Positions 43,273 through 51,735 of a DNA stretch of 64,000 nt are shown one piece after another (the stretch's first letter is position 1; every line of letters starts with the position of its first letter). Source of the DNA: Sphingomonas sp. Root241 (lineage in GTDB: Bacteria > Pseudomonadota > Alphaproteobacteria > Sphingomonadales > Sphingomonadaceae). Location of the stretch: assembly GCF_001428865.1 (NCBI RefSeq), contig NZ_LMIV01000001.1, positions 2,231,997-2,295,996 on the forward strand, read 5' to 3'. The position numbers were made by a program, and so were the translations under genes. The notes under the pieces were generated by a model. That model saw nothing but the letters and a program-made list of their open reading frames with translations, had not been told where the DNA came from and made no database searches.

Positions 43273-44025
43273 ATGACCCGCGCGCTACCGCCCCAACTGG
43301 ACCTTGATCCCGATCTCGTGCTGCGCGCCTATGCGATGGGCGTCTTCCCGATGGCCGATCACCGCGCGGCCTCGAGCGTCTATTGGGTCGAGCCGAAGCT
43401 GCGCGGGATCCTCCCGCTCGACGGCTTCCATCTCTCGCGGTCGCTCCGCAAGACGATCCTCGCCGATCGATTTCGTGTCACGCTCGATCAGGATTTCGAA
43501 AGGATGATCCGGCTCTGCGCCGAATCCGCGACCGATCGGCCCGATACCTGGATCAACGGCCCGATCGAGCGTGTCTTCCTCGAACTCCACCGCCGCGGCT
43601 TCGCGCATTCGATCGAGTGCTGGGACGGCCAACAGCTGGCCGGCGGACTCTATGGCCTCGCGCTCGGCAAGGCATTCTTCGGCGAATCGATGGTCACTCG
43701 GGTACGCGATGCCTCCAAGGTCGCCTTCGCGCATCTGGTGGCGCGGCTGAAGGCAGGCGGCTTCACTTTGCTCGATTGCCAATTCCAGACCGACCATCTC
43801 GCCACGCTCGGCGCAGTCGAAGTGCCGCGCGACGATTACGTCGCGTTGCTGGGCGCCGCGCTCGGCGATTCGACGGCGGGGCTTTCGGTCGGTGCGCCTT
43901 CGGTCGACGGCGATTTCTCCGCACTGGACCGGTTGCCCGATCCGCCGCCGCCCGAAGGCGCGGGTACCGTGTCCGGCCCGCTGTCGCGGAAGGTCATCGC
44001 GCAGCTCTTGGGCCACACGTCGTAG
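43273..44025 (+). CDS. aat: Leucyl/phenylalanyl-tRNA--protein transferase
   Basis: A 250-residue Aat that adds Leu or Phe to proteins with N-terminal Arg or Lys, marking them for ClpS-ClpAP. Typical motifs are LRAYAMGVFPMADH, the W in YWVEPKLRGILPLDGFHLSR, WINGPIERVFLELHRRGFAH, GGLYGLALGKAFFGESM, and LLDCQFQTDHLATLGAVEVPR. The C-terminal 60 residues extend beyond E. coli Aat and end VSGPLSRKVIAQLLGHTS. The last 190 bases are also coding on the opposite strand (DUF2155 gene). Confidence 0.95.
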   Translation: MTRALPPQLDLDPDLVLRAYAMGVFPMADHRAASSVYWVEPKLRGILPLDGFHLSRSLRKTILADRFRVTLDQDFERMIRLCAESATDRPDTWINGPIERVFLELHRRGFAHSIECWDGQQLAGGLYGLALGKAFFGESMVTRVRDASKVAFAHLVARLKAGGFTLLDCQFQTDHLATLGAVEVPRDDYVALLGAALGDSTAGLSVGAPSVDGDFSALDRLPDPPPPEGAGTVSGPLSRKVIAQLLGHTS

Positions 44026-44492
44026 ATCGGGTGCTGGACGACGTTGAGCGCCGGTCGCTCCTTGTAGAGCCAGCCCGAGAAGACCCGGCGCCAGCTCTTG
44101 TCGAGCTGCTGCACGTCGACCTGCACGAAGGCGCCGGTGAGCTGGTCGGCTTCCCAGGGCGCGGTCTTGTCGCAGGCGCGCAGTCGCACGATGACGTCGT
44201 CGATCCGCGCCGCCTGGCCGGGCTTGAGCTTGAATTCGCGCGCGACGCCGTTGCGCTTGTTGAGCAGGCCGAGCACTGCCTCGCGCTGGTTCATCGGCGT
44301 GGCCGCGGCATTCAGCACGCTGGTATCGGGTCCGACCGCCACGACTTCCGCGCCGCCCGCGGCGTTGCCCGGCCCGGTGGTGATGATCAGGTCCTCGGCG
44401 CTGTTGTTGCCCGCCTGCTCGCCGCCCTTGCACGCGCCAAGGCCGAGCAGCAGCAGCATCGCTGCCGCCGCAGTTGCGGCGCCATATCTCAT
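43836..44492 (-). CDS. DUF2155 lipoprotein
   Basis: A 218-residue predicted lipoprotein (lipobox LGLGAC at about residues 16-21) with a DUF2155 domain at about 75-160: EAVLGLLNKRNGVAREFKLK, DDVIVRLRACDKTAPWEADQ and VFSGWLYKERPALNVVQHPI with YDVWPKSC. A Gly/Ser/Pro-rich tail of about 50 residues follows, and this tail is encoded opposite the end of aat. The family is alphaproteobacterial and of unknown function. The ATG overlaps the NDUFA12 stop (ATGA), so the two are coupled. Confidence 0.9.
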   Translation of the reverse strand: MRYGAATAAAAMLLLLGLGACKGGEQAGNNSAEDLIITTGPGNAAGGAEVVAVGPDTSVLNAAATPMNQREAVLGLLNKRNGVAREFKLKPGQAARIDDVIVRLRACDKTAPWEADQLTGAFVQVDVQQLDKSWRRVFSGWLYKERPALNVVQHPIYDVWPKSCAMTFRDSGPDTVPAPSGGGGSGNRSSAEKSPSTEGAPTESPAVESPSAAPSNAT

Positions 44493-44881
44493 GCGTCGGG
44501 AGTCCAGGCCTCGTAATCGCCGGTGGAGCGCGCCCGCTGCCCGCCCGCCTCGAGCGCGCCGGGCGGGCGATAGGCCAATCGGGTGCCGGTCTGGTTCGGC
44601 TCCGCCGCCTTTTCCCACACGCGCGGCGCAGGCAGCGCCTGATCGGGCGCGGCATCGATCTGATGGTGGAGCCAGCTGAACCATTCGGGCGGCACGCGGC
44701 TGGCGTCGTTCGCGCCGCTATAGATCACCCAGCGGCGCGTGATCCCGTTCGGATCCTTGCCGCCTGCCCAATAGACGTTGCCCAGCGAGTCCTCGCCTAC
44801 CTTCGTCTTGCCACGAAGGCCGAACCACGTGCCGAGGGTGGCGCCGTTCCACCAGGTGAAGGGATTCCGATTCAGGCTCAT
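44489..44881 (-). CDS. NADH:ubiquinone oxidoreductase NDUFA12-type subunit
   Basis: A 130-residue accessory subunit of complex I, recognised from NPFTWWNGATLGTWFGLRGK, VGEDSLGNVYWAGG and RRWVIYSGANDASRVPPEWF followed by WLHHQID. NDUFA12 homologues occur in alphaproteobacteria and mitochondria and lie far from the nuo operon, as here. The tail after about residue 95 is less conserved. The gene heads a two-gene unit with DUF2155. Confidence 0.94.
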   Translation of the reverse strand: MSLNRNPFTWWNGATLGTWFGLRGKTKVGEDSLGNVYWAGGKDPNGITRRWVIYSGANDASRVPPEWFSWLHHQIDAAPDQALPAPRVWEKAAEPNQTGTRLAYRPPGALEAGGQRARSTGDYEAWTPDA

Positions 44882-44940
44882 CCGCGCCGATTAGCTCCCG
44901 CGACGGACAGAGGCAATCGAATCCGCAGCGCAATTCGCCG

Positions 44941-45438
44941 CTAGCGGCCGGTCCAAGTCACCTTGTCGCCCACGGCGATCCCCAGTTCGGCCGATTTGCC
45001 GCCGTTGATCTCGAGAACCGCGCTCACCGGCTCGCCCGATTTCAGCGGCTGTTCCGAATAGGGAACGGCATTCTCGGCGATCGCCGCGATCGTGCCGTCG
45101 GGGCGGATGAAGAGGATGTCGAGCGCGCTCGGCGTGTTCTTCATCCAGAAGCTCGCCTCGCGCGGGCCGCCGCCCTCCGCGGGATAGGGTGCAAAGAGCA
45201 TGCCGCCGTCCGCAGGCAGATTGGTGCGGAACATCAGCCCCCGTTCCTGCTCGGCGGCGGTGCGAGCGACCTCGACATTGAATTGCCGGGGCCCGGCCTT
45301 GGCATGAACCGTCACCTGGACCTTGGCAGCGACGTTCTGCTGCGAATCGGCGTTTGCGCCCGCATCGACCTTGCATGCCGTGGATACGAACAACGCCGCG
45401 GCGGCAAACGCCACCTTCATTCCACGCCTGCGAATCAT
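44941..45438 (-). CDS. DUF192 family exported protein
   Basis: A 165-residue protein with an N-terminal signal (MKVAFAAAALFVSTAC, possibly a lipoprotein site) and a DUF192 domain: VEVARTAAEQERGLMFRTNL, MLFAPYPAEGG, FWMKNTPSALDILFIRPDG, and LEINGGKSAELGIAVGDKV. The function of DUF192 is unknown; it is a small beta-barrel often near cold-shock genes in alphaproteobacteria, as here (4 bases after the cold-shock gene). ATG 45438 is used; ATG 45420 is an alternative that gives a tidier signal. Confidence 0.9.
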   Translation of the reverse strand: MIRRRGMKVAFAAAALFVSTACKVDAGANADSQQNVAAKVQVTVHAKAGPRQFNVEVARTAAEQERGLMFRTNLPADGGMLFAPYPAEGGGPREASFWMKNTPSALDILFIRPDGTIAAIAENAVPYSEQPLKSGEPVSAVLEINGGKSAELGIAVGDKVTWTGR

Positions 45439-45442
45439 GGTC

Positions 45443-46027
45443 TCAGCCGGTCCTTTCGACCGCTACAGCCAGCGGCCCCTTGTCACCCTCGACGATGCGT
45501 GCGCTGAGGGGTTGGCCGGGTTCGACTTCCTCGATTTCGGCACGACGCAGCGTCTCCATATGGACGAATATATCGGCCGAGTCCGTATCGCGCACCAGAA
45601 ATCCATAGCCCTTGAGGCGATTGAACCATTTGACGGTCACTGCCTCGAACGGTCCGGCATCGTCGATCAGCTTGACCCGGTCGGTGCGTTCGCATTGCCG
45701 CTTGGGCGGCTCGACCGCTTCGCTCAGATCGATCGAGCGTATTTCCTTCGCCTGGAGCCCGCGCTGGCGCTGCACCGCGACGCATTCGACTCGTGCGCCT
45801 TCGGGCAAGCTCCGCCTTCCATGCTCCTGCAGCACGGTGAAATGAATCAGGATGTCGCCCACTGCGGCGTCATCGGCAACGAGAAACCCAAACCCCCGGG
45901 TTACGTCGAACCATTTGACGACACCGCAATAAACCTTGTCTTCCAACGCCGTTTCCGCCCCGAAACCCTCTTCCCCTGGCGGCGCGACCGATTCGTCGCG
46001 AGGCGCAAGCTGTTGTTCAGCACGCAT
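45443..46027 (-). CDS. Double cold-shock-domain protein
   Basis: A 194-residue protein with two cold-shock domains in tandem: [20 protein letters not shown] (about residues 34-53) and [20 protein letters not shown] (about 128-147), each with the aromatic RNP1 motif, and partial RNP2 motifs DILIHF and DIFVHM. Such double proteins are typical of alphaproteobacteria and bind single-stranded nucleic acid as RNA chaperones. The start is ATG 46027; a TTG 15 codons earlier is possible. The AT-rich 80-base region upstream to recX fits a leader or promoter. Confidence 0.93.
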   Translation of the reverse strand: MRAEQQLAPRDESVAPPGEEGFGAETALEDKVYCGVVKWFDVTRGFGFLVADDAAVGDILIHFTVLQEHGRRSLPEGARVECVAVQRQRGLQAKEIRSIDLSEAVEPPKRQCERTDRVKLIDDAGPFEAVTVKWFNRLKGYGFLVRDTDSADIFVHMETLRRAEIEEVEPGQPLSARIVEGDKGPLAVAVERTG

Positions 46028-46107
46028 TATCTTGGCCCCCCAAGCGAGCGGTTTTAACACAGCCTTTTCCAAATGTGGAATTGCTTTGTTAGATTCACTC
46101 TTCAGGT

Positions 46108-46659
46108 TTAATTAGAATGGTCCCACGAAGGGACGATCAGCGCCTCCACGTCTTCGCCGGGCGCCATCCGGACGATCTTTCGCGAGAGGTCCAGCGCATG
46201 GCCTGCGCGCAGCATCGCGGCCAGATGCTTCTCCTGCTGCGGCCGGTCTACGGCCTCGCGCGCAAAGGGCCCGATCCGCTTCCGCCGGGCAAAGGCGATC
46301 GCGCTGGTGGGGGCGTCGGCCTCTACCGCCGGTGCCACCGCGTCGGCATCCTCGTCCTTGATCCCGGCATGACGCAGCGCCTGGCTCACGCGCCGGGCAC
46401 CCAGACCGCGGCGCCCCATCGCGCTTGCCTTGGATTCGGCGAAGAGCCGATCGTTGACATAGCCGAGATCGGCCATGCGTTGCGCCAGCCCGGTCAGGTC
46501 CGGCGCCGCGTCGCCGCTCCAGCCGCGCTCGCGAATCTTCCGCCTCAAATAGTCCGCCAGCCGCCCTCGCGTGGTAGCGTAGCGCTCGACATAGCGCAGC
46601 GCGAAACGCTCCAGATCGGCGGGGTTCAAGGGAGTGAGCGGGCGCCTCGGGCGGGTCAT
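46108..46659 (-). CDS. recX: Regulatory protein RecX
   Basis: A 183-residue helical-repeat protein: [20 protein letters not shown] and [48 protein letters not shown]. RecX binds RecA filaments and limits their activity. recA is not next to it. The start is ATG 46659. A near-match to the LexA site lies 24-38 bases upstream. The frame stays open to 46746 but the added residues are not RecX-like. Confidence 0.9.
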   Translation of the reverse strand: MTRPRRPLTPLNPADLERFALRYVERYATTRGRLADYLRRKIRERGWSGDAAPDLTGLAQRMADLGYVNDRLFAESKASAMGRRGLGARRVSQALRHAGIKDEDADAVAPAVEADAPTSAIAFARRKRIGPFAREAVDRPQQEKHLAAMLRAGHALDLSRKIVRMAPGEDVEALIVPSWDHSN

Positions 46660-46682
46660 GCGCCATGATTGTGCCACAGTAG

Positions 46683-46697
46683 CAACCGATTTTGAAC
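46683..46697 (-). promoter_or_regulatory. Degenerate SOS-box candidate upstream of recX
   Basis: On the minus strand the sequence is GTTCAAAATCGGTTG, one base away from GTTC-N7-GTTC. It lies 24 bases upstream of the recX start. recX is LexA-controlled in some bacteria. The site is also in the divergent region shared with the fatty-acyl-AMP ligase gene. Confidence 0.4.
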
Positions 46698-46816
46698 GCC
46701 AGTGCGTAGCAGAGCCGTCCGCATAGTATGCGTTGTGGGGGCACAACGGTCTGTCAGCTCACAGGGGCACGAGACAAAGAATGGTATTGGACGAAACGGG
46801 ACCGCACCAGGGTATC

Positions 46817-48553
46817 ATGGAGACGGGAAAACCCGATCCTACCCCGACCGACGATAGTCACCCCCGCCGCCTCGCGGACTTCGCCACGCTCGGCGAAGCG
46901 CTGGATTATGCGGCGGAGGGCGTGCGCGGTCTGAACTTCCACGATGCCCGCGGCAACCTGACACGGCCCTATCCTTTTTCGGAGCTGCGCCGCGACGCGC
47001 TGGCGCAGGCCAGCCGCCTGATCGCCGCCGGCGTGAAACCCAAGGACCGGATCGCGCTGATCGCCGAGACCGGCACCGAGTTCGCCTCCTTGTTCTTCGG
47101 CGTGGTCTACGCCGGCGCCTGGCCGGTGCCGCTGCCGCTGCCGACCAGCTTCGGCGGCGCGCAATCCTATATCGATCAGCTCCGTGTCCAGCTCGAAAGC
47201 TGCGACCCGTCGATGCTGATCTTCCCGCCCGAGATCGGCGCGATGTGCGCCGAGGCAGCGCGGATCACCGGCGTCGAGGGCGTGGACTGGTCTGAGTTCG
47301 GAAAACGCGACGCACCCGAGGTGGCGCTACCGCAAGCGAGCACCAACGACATCGCCTATCTGCAATATTCCAGCGGCTCGACCCGGTTTCCACACGGCGT
47401 CGCGATCACGCACCACGCGCTGCTCAACAATCTCTCGGCGCACAGCCACGGCATGCAGCTTCAGGATCGCGACCGCTGCGTCTCCTGGCTACCCTGGTAT
47501 CATGACATGGGGCTGGTCGGCTGTTTCCTCTCGGTCGTCGCCAACCAGGTCTCGACGGATTACCTGAAGACCGAAGATTTCGCCCGGCGGCCGCTGGCAT
47601 GGCTCGACCTGATCAGCCGCAATCAGGGTACCACTCTCTCTTATTCGCCGACCTTCGGCTACGACATCTGCGCGCGCCGCATGTCTTCGCAGACCAAGGC
47701 GAGCGACCGCTTCGATCTGTCGCGCTGGCGCGTGGCGGGCAACGGCGCCGACATGATCCGCCCCGACGTGATGCAGTCGTTCGTCGACGCCTTCGCCGAT
47801 GCCGGTTTCAAGGCCAGCGCGTTCCTGCCCAGCTACGGCCTCGCCGAGGCGACGCTGGCGGTGTCGATCATGCCCCCGGGTGAAGGCATCGTCGTCGAGC
47901 TGGTCGAGGAGACCCAGCTCTCGGGCGGCGACGTGGCGCGCGAGGATCGTCCGCAGCGCTTTCGTGCAATCGTCAATTGCGGCAAGCCGGTGAAGGACAT
48001 GGAAGTCCAGATCCGTGAAGAGGATGGCACGCCCCTGCCTGAAAAGGCGATCGGCAAGGTCTGGTGCCGCGGCCCTTCGGTGATGGTCGGTTATTTCCGC
48101 GATCCCGAATCGACCGCTGCGTGCATGGCCGATGGCTGGCTCGACACCGGCGACATGGGCTATATTTCAGAAGGTTACGTCTATATCGTCGGCCGGGCGA
48201 AGGACATGATCATCGTCAACGGCCGCAACCACTGGCCGCAGGATATCGAATGGGCGGTCGAGCAGCTTCCCGGCTTCAAGCAGGGCGATATCGCAGCTTT
48301 CGCGATCACCACACCGGGCGGTGAAGAAACCCCCGCGGTACTCGTCCAGTGTCGCACCTCGGACGAGAAGGAGCGCATTCGCCTGCGTGACGAAATTCGC
48401 GAGCGGGTCCGTTCGGTCACCGGCATGAACTGCGTGATCGAGCTCGTGCCGCCGCGCACGCTGCCGCGCACCAGCTCGGGCAAGCTCAGCCGCGCCAAGG
48501 CACGCAACCTCTATCTCAACGGCGAGATCAAGCCCTACGATCTCGCGGCCTGA
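46817..48553 (+). CDS. Fatty-acyl-AMP ligase
   Basis: A 578-residue adenylate-forming enzyme of the FAAL/FadD32-like group, which activates fatty acids as acyl-AMP for transfer to a carrier protein. Motifs: YLQYSSGSTRFPHGVAITH (ATP loop), SWLPWYHDMGLVG (typical FAAL), LPSYGLAEATLAVS, DGWLDTGDMGYISEGYV, and the C-terminal TLPRTSSGKLSRAKARNLYL. No acyl carrier, polyketide or peptide synthetase gene is adjacent. ATG 46817 (METGKPDPTP) is chosen with AGGG before it; ATG 46781 (MVLDETGP) is also possible. It is divergent from recX. Confidence 0.92.
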   Translation: METGKPDPTPTDDSHPRRLADFATLGEALDYAAEGVRGLNFHDARGNLTRPYPFSELRRDALAQASRLIAAGVKPKDRIALIAETGTEFASLFFGVVYAGAWPVPLPLPTSFGGAQSYIDQLRVQLESCDPSMLIFPPEIGAMCAEAARITGVEGVDWSEFGKRDAPEVALPQASTNDIAYLQYSSGSTRFPHGVAITHHALLNNLSAHSHGMQLQDRDRCVSWLPWYHDMGLVGCFLSVVANQVSTDYLKTEDFARRPLAWLDLISRNQGTTLSYSPTFGYDICARRMSSQTKASDRFDLSRWRVAGNGADMIRPDVMQSFVDAFADAGFKASAFLPSYGLAEATLAVSIMPPGEGIVVELVEETQLSGGDVAREDRPQRFRAIVNCGKPVKDMEVQIREEDGTPLPEKAIGKVWCRGPSVMVGYFRDPESTAACMADGWLDTGDMGYISEGYVYIVGRAKDMIIVNGRNHWPQDIEWAVEQLPGFKQGDIAAFAITTPGGEETPAVLVQCRTSDEKERIRLRDEIRERVRSVTGMNCVIELVPPRTLPRTSSGKLSRAKARNLYLNGEIKPYDLAA

Positions 48554-48691
48554 AACGCGCTTCGGGCGGGCCGGCGAGTCGGCCCGCTCGGCGCGTCCGG
48601 CTTGCGATAAGCTGGTCGGAGCATGCAAATTTCCTCCGTTTCGCCGGCAAATCTAACCTCTCGCTAACCCTCTCTCGGCTATTCCCGTCCG

Positions 48692-51049
48692 GTGACCAGC
48701 CAGACGACTTCTCAATTTGCCCGGCCGCGCATCGACGCGCGTGCGCTTCTTGGTCTCTACGATCCCGCCGATGCCATCGATTGGGGCCCGATTCGCGCCG
48801 CGCAGCTCCACGCCGGCAGCCAGCTTGCATTGTTCATGCTCGCCGCAAATCTCGTCGGCGCATCGCTCGTTACGATGCTGCTCGCGCCGCGCATGCCGCT
48901 GTGGCAGCTCGCGAGTTGGGGCGCGCTGGTCGCGGCAGTAGGCTGTGCGATCGCTTTTCGTCGCCTTTCCAGGCGCCACCGTACCGCGGTCACTGCCCCG
49001 CTCAAGGATGTTCGCGATACCCTGCTCGACGGGATCGCGCTGGGGGCAGTCTGGTCGATCCCGCCGCTGGCGTTCGGCCATGCCGCCGATGCCGATTCGG
49101 CGCTCGGCCTGTGGATCATCATTTCGCTGCTGATGACCGCATCCGCAGTCGCCATGGCGGCACTTCCGCTGGCGACAATCGCCTTCGTCTCGATCGTCGG
49201 CGCCGCGATCACCACGATGCTCGCATTGGTCGCCGCACCCGTGCTCGCCGCCGCCGCCTCATTGTTCACGGTGCTGCTGGTGATCGCCACCTTCGGGCGC
49301 GGCAAAGCTTTGGTGGTCATCCGCGCCAACGAGCTGGCACTCGCCGAGCGCGACGAGACGGTGAGCCTGTTGCTGCGCGAATTCGAGGATTCGGGCTCCG
49401 ACTGGCTATGGGAGATCGATGCGCAACGCCGCGTCGCCCGCGCCAATCCGCGCTTCGCGGTCTCGCTCGGTGCCGATCCCAAGACGATCAACGGCACGCC
49501 GTTCCTCCAGTTGCTCGCCGGTCCCACATGGGAATCGGGTAATTTCGCGCCCGCGCTGCGCGATCTTGCCGAGAAGCTCAAGGGGCGCGAGGCGTTCCGC
49601 GATCTGCTGCTCCCGGTTTACGTCAATCAGGAAGAGCGTTGGTGGGAGATGTCGGCGAGCCCGCGCTATGACGAGCGCGGCGCTTTCATCGGTTTCCGCG
49701 GCGTCGGCTCGGACGTCACCGAGGCGCGCAAGTCGGCCGACAAGATCAATCACATGGCGCGTTACGACACGCTGACCGGGCTGCCCAATCGGCTGCTGAT
49801 CAACGAGTCGCTGGCGCGCGCGATGGCCGATGCCGAAAAATGGGGATCGCGCTGCGCCTTCATGATGATCGATCTCGATCGGTTCAAGGCCGTCAATGAC
49901 ACGCTCGGCCACCCGGTCGGCGACCGCCTGCTCGGGCGGGTCTCCGAACGCCTCAAGCTGCTGATGACCGAAAACGAGATGATCGGCCGACTCGGCGGCG
50001 ACGAGTTCGCGGTGGTGGTCCGCGACGCGACCGATACCCATCGCATCGAACAGCTTGCCCAGACGATCATCGATTCGCTGTCATGCCCCTATGAGGTGGA
50101 CCAGCACACGCTCTATATCGGCGCTTCGATCGGTCTCGCGGTCGGCCCGCGCGACGGACGCAGCGCCGAGATGCTGATCCGCTCGGCCGACCTCGCCCTC
50201 TATCGTTCCAAGGACGCCGGCGGTGGCGCGTTCCACTCCTATGAGCCCCAGCTCCACATGGCGGCCGAGGAGCGCCGCGTACTCGAGATCGCGCTGCGCA
50301 ACGCCGTCGAGCAGGGCCAGATGCATCTGAACTACCAGCCGGTAGTCAACGCCGAAACCGGCCAGCTCACCGGCTTCGAAGCGCTGCTGCGTTGGACTCA
50401 CCCCGAGTTCGGCAATGTCTCGCCGGCGAAATTCGTGCCGCTCGCCGAGGAAGCTCGGCTGATCGCCCCGATCGGCGAATGGGTGTTGCGCACTGCGTGC
50501 GATGAGGCAGCACGCTGGGATATCCCTGCGCGAATTGCAGTCAACGTCAGCCCCGAGCAGCTCCACAATCCCGCCTTTGTCGGTGTCGTCGCGCAGGCGC
50601 TGGCCCAGTCCGGCCTTCCGTCCGAACGGCTCGAGCTCGAAGTCACCGAGAGCGTGTTCATGCGCGAAGGGACAGTGGCGATCGAAGTCCTCGAAAAGAT
50701 CCTCGATTTGGGTGTTCGGCTGAGCCTCGACGATTTCGGGACCGGCTATTCGTCGCTGGGCTATCTCGCGCACACGCGCTTCAGCTCGATCAAGATCGAT
50801 CGCAGCTTCGTGCAGGGTGCATCGAAGGGCACCAAGGAAGCGATCGCCATCATTCGCGCCGTGGTGGCGCTCGCCGACAGCCTCGGCATGGCCACGACTG
50901 CCGAGGGCGTCGAAACCGAGGAAGAGCACCAGATGGTCCAGCAACTGGGCTGTACGAAGGTCCAGGGCTATTATTTCGGCCGCCCCCTTCCGGTCCACGA
51001 AGCGCGTGCGCTTGCGATGCGCCCGATGGGCGACAGCGCTGCAGCGTGA
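48692..51049 (+). CDS. Membrane GGDEF-EAL protein with PAS domain
   Basis: A 785-residue cyclic-di-GMP enzyme. Several membrane helices lie at about residues 45-210, a PAS domain at about 225-340 (DSGSDWLWEIDAQRRVARAN), a GGDEF domain at about 355-515 with intact GRLGGDEFAVVV, and an EAL domain at about 530-780 with GFEALLRWTHPEFGN, ELEVTESVFM, SLDDFGTGYSSLGYL and KIDRSFVQ, so both activities look possible. The RxxD inhibitory site expected just before GGDEF is absent (TENE instead). The start is GTG 48692; it is a single gene. Confidence 0.94.
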   Translation: MTSQTTSQFARPRIDARALLGLYDPADAIDWGPIRAAQLHAGSQLALFMLAANLVGASLVTMLLAPRMPLWQLASWGALVAAVGCAIAFRRLSRRHRTAVTAPLKDVRDTLLDGIALGAVWSIPPLAFGHAADADSALGLWIIISLLMTASAVAMAALPLATIAFVSIVGAAITTMLALVAAPVLAAAASLFTVLLVIATFGRGKALVVIRANELALAERDETVSLLLREFEDSGSDWLWEIDAQRRVARANPRFAVSLGADPKTINGTPFLQLLAGPTWESGNFAPALRDLAEKLKGREAFRDLLLPVYVNQEERWWEMSASPRYDERGAFIGFRGVGSDVTEARKSADKINHMARYDTLTGLPNRLLINESLARAMADAEKWGSRCAFMMIDLDRFKAVNDTLGHPVGDRLLGRVSERLKLLMTENEMIGRLGGDEFAVVVRDATDTHRIEQLAQTIIDSLSCPYEVDQHTLYIGASIGLAVGPRDGRSAEMLIRSADLALYRSKDAGGGAFHSYEPQLHMAAEERRVLEIALRNAVEQGQMHLNYQPVVNAETGQLTGFEALLRWTHPEFGNVSPAKFVPLAEEARLIAPIGEWVLRTACDEAARWDIPARIAVNVSPEQLHNPAFVGVVAQALAQSGLPSERLELEVTESVFMREGTVAIEVLEKILDLGVRLSLDDFGTGYSSLGYLAHTRFSSIKIDRSFVQGASKGTKEAIAIIRAVVALADSLGMATTAEGVETEEEHQMVQQLGCTKVQGYYFGRPLPVHEARALAMRPMGDSAAA

Positions 51050-51096
51050 CAAGTCTTGCTAGCGCCGCAACGGCCCGCTAAGGGCTGCGGCCGCAC

Positions 51097-51173
51097 AGGG
51101 GCGTAGCTCAGCTGGTTAGAGCGTCGGTCTCCAAAACCGAAGGCCCTCGGTTCGAATCCGAGCGCCCCTGCCA
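51097..51173 (+). tRNA. tRNA-Trp (anticodon CCA)
   Basis: A 77-base tRNA. The acceptor arm pairs AGGGGCG (51097-51103) with CGCCCCT (51163-51169), followed by G and encoded CCA (51171-51173). The D-arm has AGCTCAGCTGGTTAGAGC, the anticodon arm is CGGTCTCCAAAACCG with CCA, and the T-arm carries GGTTCGAATCC. It lies directly upstream of a recombinase remnant, a common integration site layout. Confidence 0.97.
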
Positions 51174-51239
51174 TTTCGGACTCCCGCCGTTTTCCGCGGC
51201 TTTTTCGACATCCGCGCCGTCTCCGGCGGTCGCATTTTC

Positions 51240-51735
51240 CACAAGAATATCAAAGGATTTGCGGTAGGTCGCCGAAAGCTTTCGGTCCCGAAACGGGCAG
51301 TTCCAAAGTACCCCCGAGATCATGTGTTTTTTGGTGCCCAAGTCGGCATCCAGGAACCTCCGGCGCGCTCCCGTCGCGATCGACATGAGGGACCGCATGA
51401 TCTCGTGCACACTGCTGGAGCTGATCGGTTTGGTGCTGCCACGGAAGGTCATGTCTTCAGAGCGGGCCATCTTCGCCGCTTGTTGAGCGAATAGCGCCCG
51501 GTCGAATACCATTCGAAGAGCCTGGTGACAGCCGCCGCGCTCCCGAGATCCGCCTCTATGACGCGCTTGCCATTGGGGACCATGACTGCAGTAACCGAGG
51601 GTGCAACGGAGGGCTAGGTGCCCTGATCCGCCTTCTCCAGCATGCCCTTGCGCACCTCCTCGGAAAGATTGTCGATATAGTTCTTGGCCGTCAGCACCGC
51701 GTCCGTGGCGGGGTGGCTGCGCAGATAGGCGATCA
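51240..51735 (-). pseudogene. Decayed large serine recombinase fragment
   Basis: Reading the minus strand from 51735, the sequence gives KNYIDNLSEEVRKGMLEKAD, then a TAG at 51616-51614 where a Trp is expected. After a frame change comes PNGKRVIEADLG and VTRLFEWYSTGRYSLN, and after another change AAKMARSEDMTFRGSTKPIS with SSVHEIM. These blocks, in this order, are the middle part of site-specific serine recombinases (resolvase/recombinase domain). The N-terminal catalytic domain is missing, cut where the halogenase gene ends, and there are at least one stop and two frameshifts, so it is dead. It marks an old integration event next to tRNA-Trp. From about 51174 to 51240 nothing is recognised. 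Confidence 0.8.
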
